A stretch of DNA of 24,343 nt, taken from assembly GCA_035384605.1 (NCBI GenBank), contig DAOOIV010000083.1, positions 1 through 24,343 of the forward strand, given 5' to 3'. This DNA is from Phycisphaerae bacterium (GTDB taxonomy: Bacteria > Planctomycetota > Phycisphaerae > UBA1845 > PWPN01). The notes below the pieces were generated by a model. The model ran no database searches, was not told the DNA's origin, and saw nothing but the letters and a program-made list of their open reading frames with translations. The position numbers and the translations under genes are program-made. Positions 24,327-24,343 of the stretch are shown piece by piece (the first letter of the stretch is position 1; every line of letters begins with the position of its first letter).

Positions 24327-24343
24327 ATGCCCACGCAAAGCCG
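24327..24343 (+). CDS. Possible start of a downstream gene (partial)
   Basis: An ATG at 24327 follows the RHS stop by 14 nt and has GAAAGG 3 nt upstream, giving MPTQS before the window ends. In RHS loci the position just after the tip often encodes the cognate immunity protein, but too little is visible to say so here. Confidence 0.3.

Overview
The window is GC-rich bacterial chromosome, most likely from a planctomycete. The clearest lineage hint is a secreted protein ending in a dockerin-like double calcium-binding motif of the form DxDxDGxxDxxDFAxFQxC, a style common in Planctomycetota. Large secreted multidomain proteins, lipoprotein TolC relatives and an RHS tail fit the same picture. The lineage is an inference from these traits.

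Layout. 1-330: a compound repeat array of 18-bp tandem units and palindromes, which supplies the stop codon of the next gene. 323-3325 (-): a large secreted multidomain protein. 3637-5501 (+): an NSS-family sodium symporter and its overlapping 50-residue small subunit. 5516-7042 (-): a B12-binding radical SAM enzyme. 7043-8111: about 1 kb without a recognisable gene, holding a minus-strand leader-like module (near-perfect Shine-Dalgarno, 9-codon ORF, hairpin, intrinsic terminator). 8112-11880 (+): two near-identical 25-codon leader cistrons joined by TAATG overlaps to the first of two paralogous TolC-like lipoproteins. 12091-15429 (-): the dockerin-like secreted protein. 15641-21430 (-): the housekeeping cluster rpmF-plsX-fabH-fabD-fabG-acpP-fabF. 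21849-22502 (-): a degenerate receiver domain fused to a cysteine-rich tail, with its ribosome binding site and start codon inside a hairpin. 22811-23281 (-): a hydrogenase maturation protease. 23287-24312 (+): a 5'-truncated RHS core with a membrane-spanning variable tip, and the possible start of another gene at the window edge.

The fatty-acid cluster works as a unit. PlsX supplies acyl phosphate for phospholipid synthesis, FabD loads malonate onto AcpP, FabH starts chains, FabF extends them and FabG reduces the keto product. rpmF leads the cluster, as it does in many bacteria. The transporter and its small subunit form a two-component symporter. The other genes are not obviously linked to one another.

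The most unusual signal is a family of miniature palindromic elements. One 72-bp copy sits in frame inside the RHS gene, flanked by an exact 9-bp duplication and bounded by imperfect 23-bp inverted repeats. The same core palindrome, GCCGACGAGGGCGTCGGC, recurs in the array at the left edge, where the repeat ends the neighbouring gene. A second, unrelated palindrome flanked by 10-bp direct repeats ends the radical SAM gene. This resembles the in-frame palindromic elements known from Rickettsia, but I cannot test its genome-wide spread from this window.
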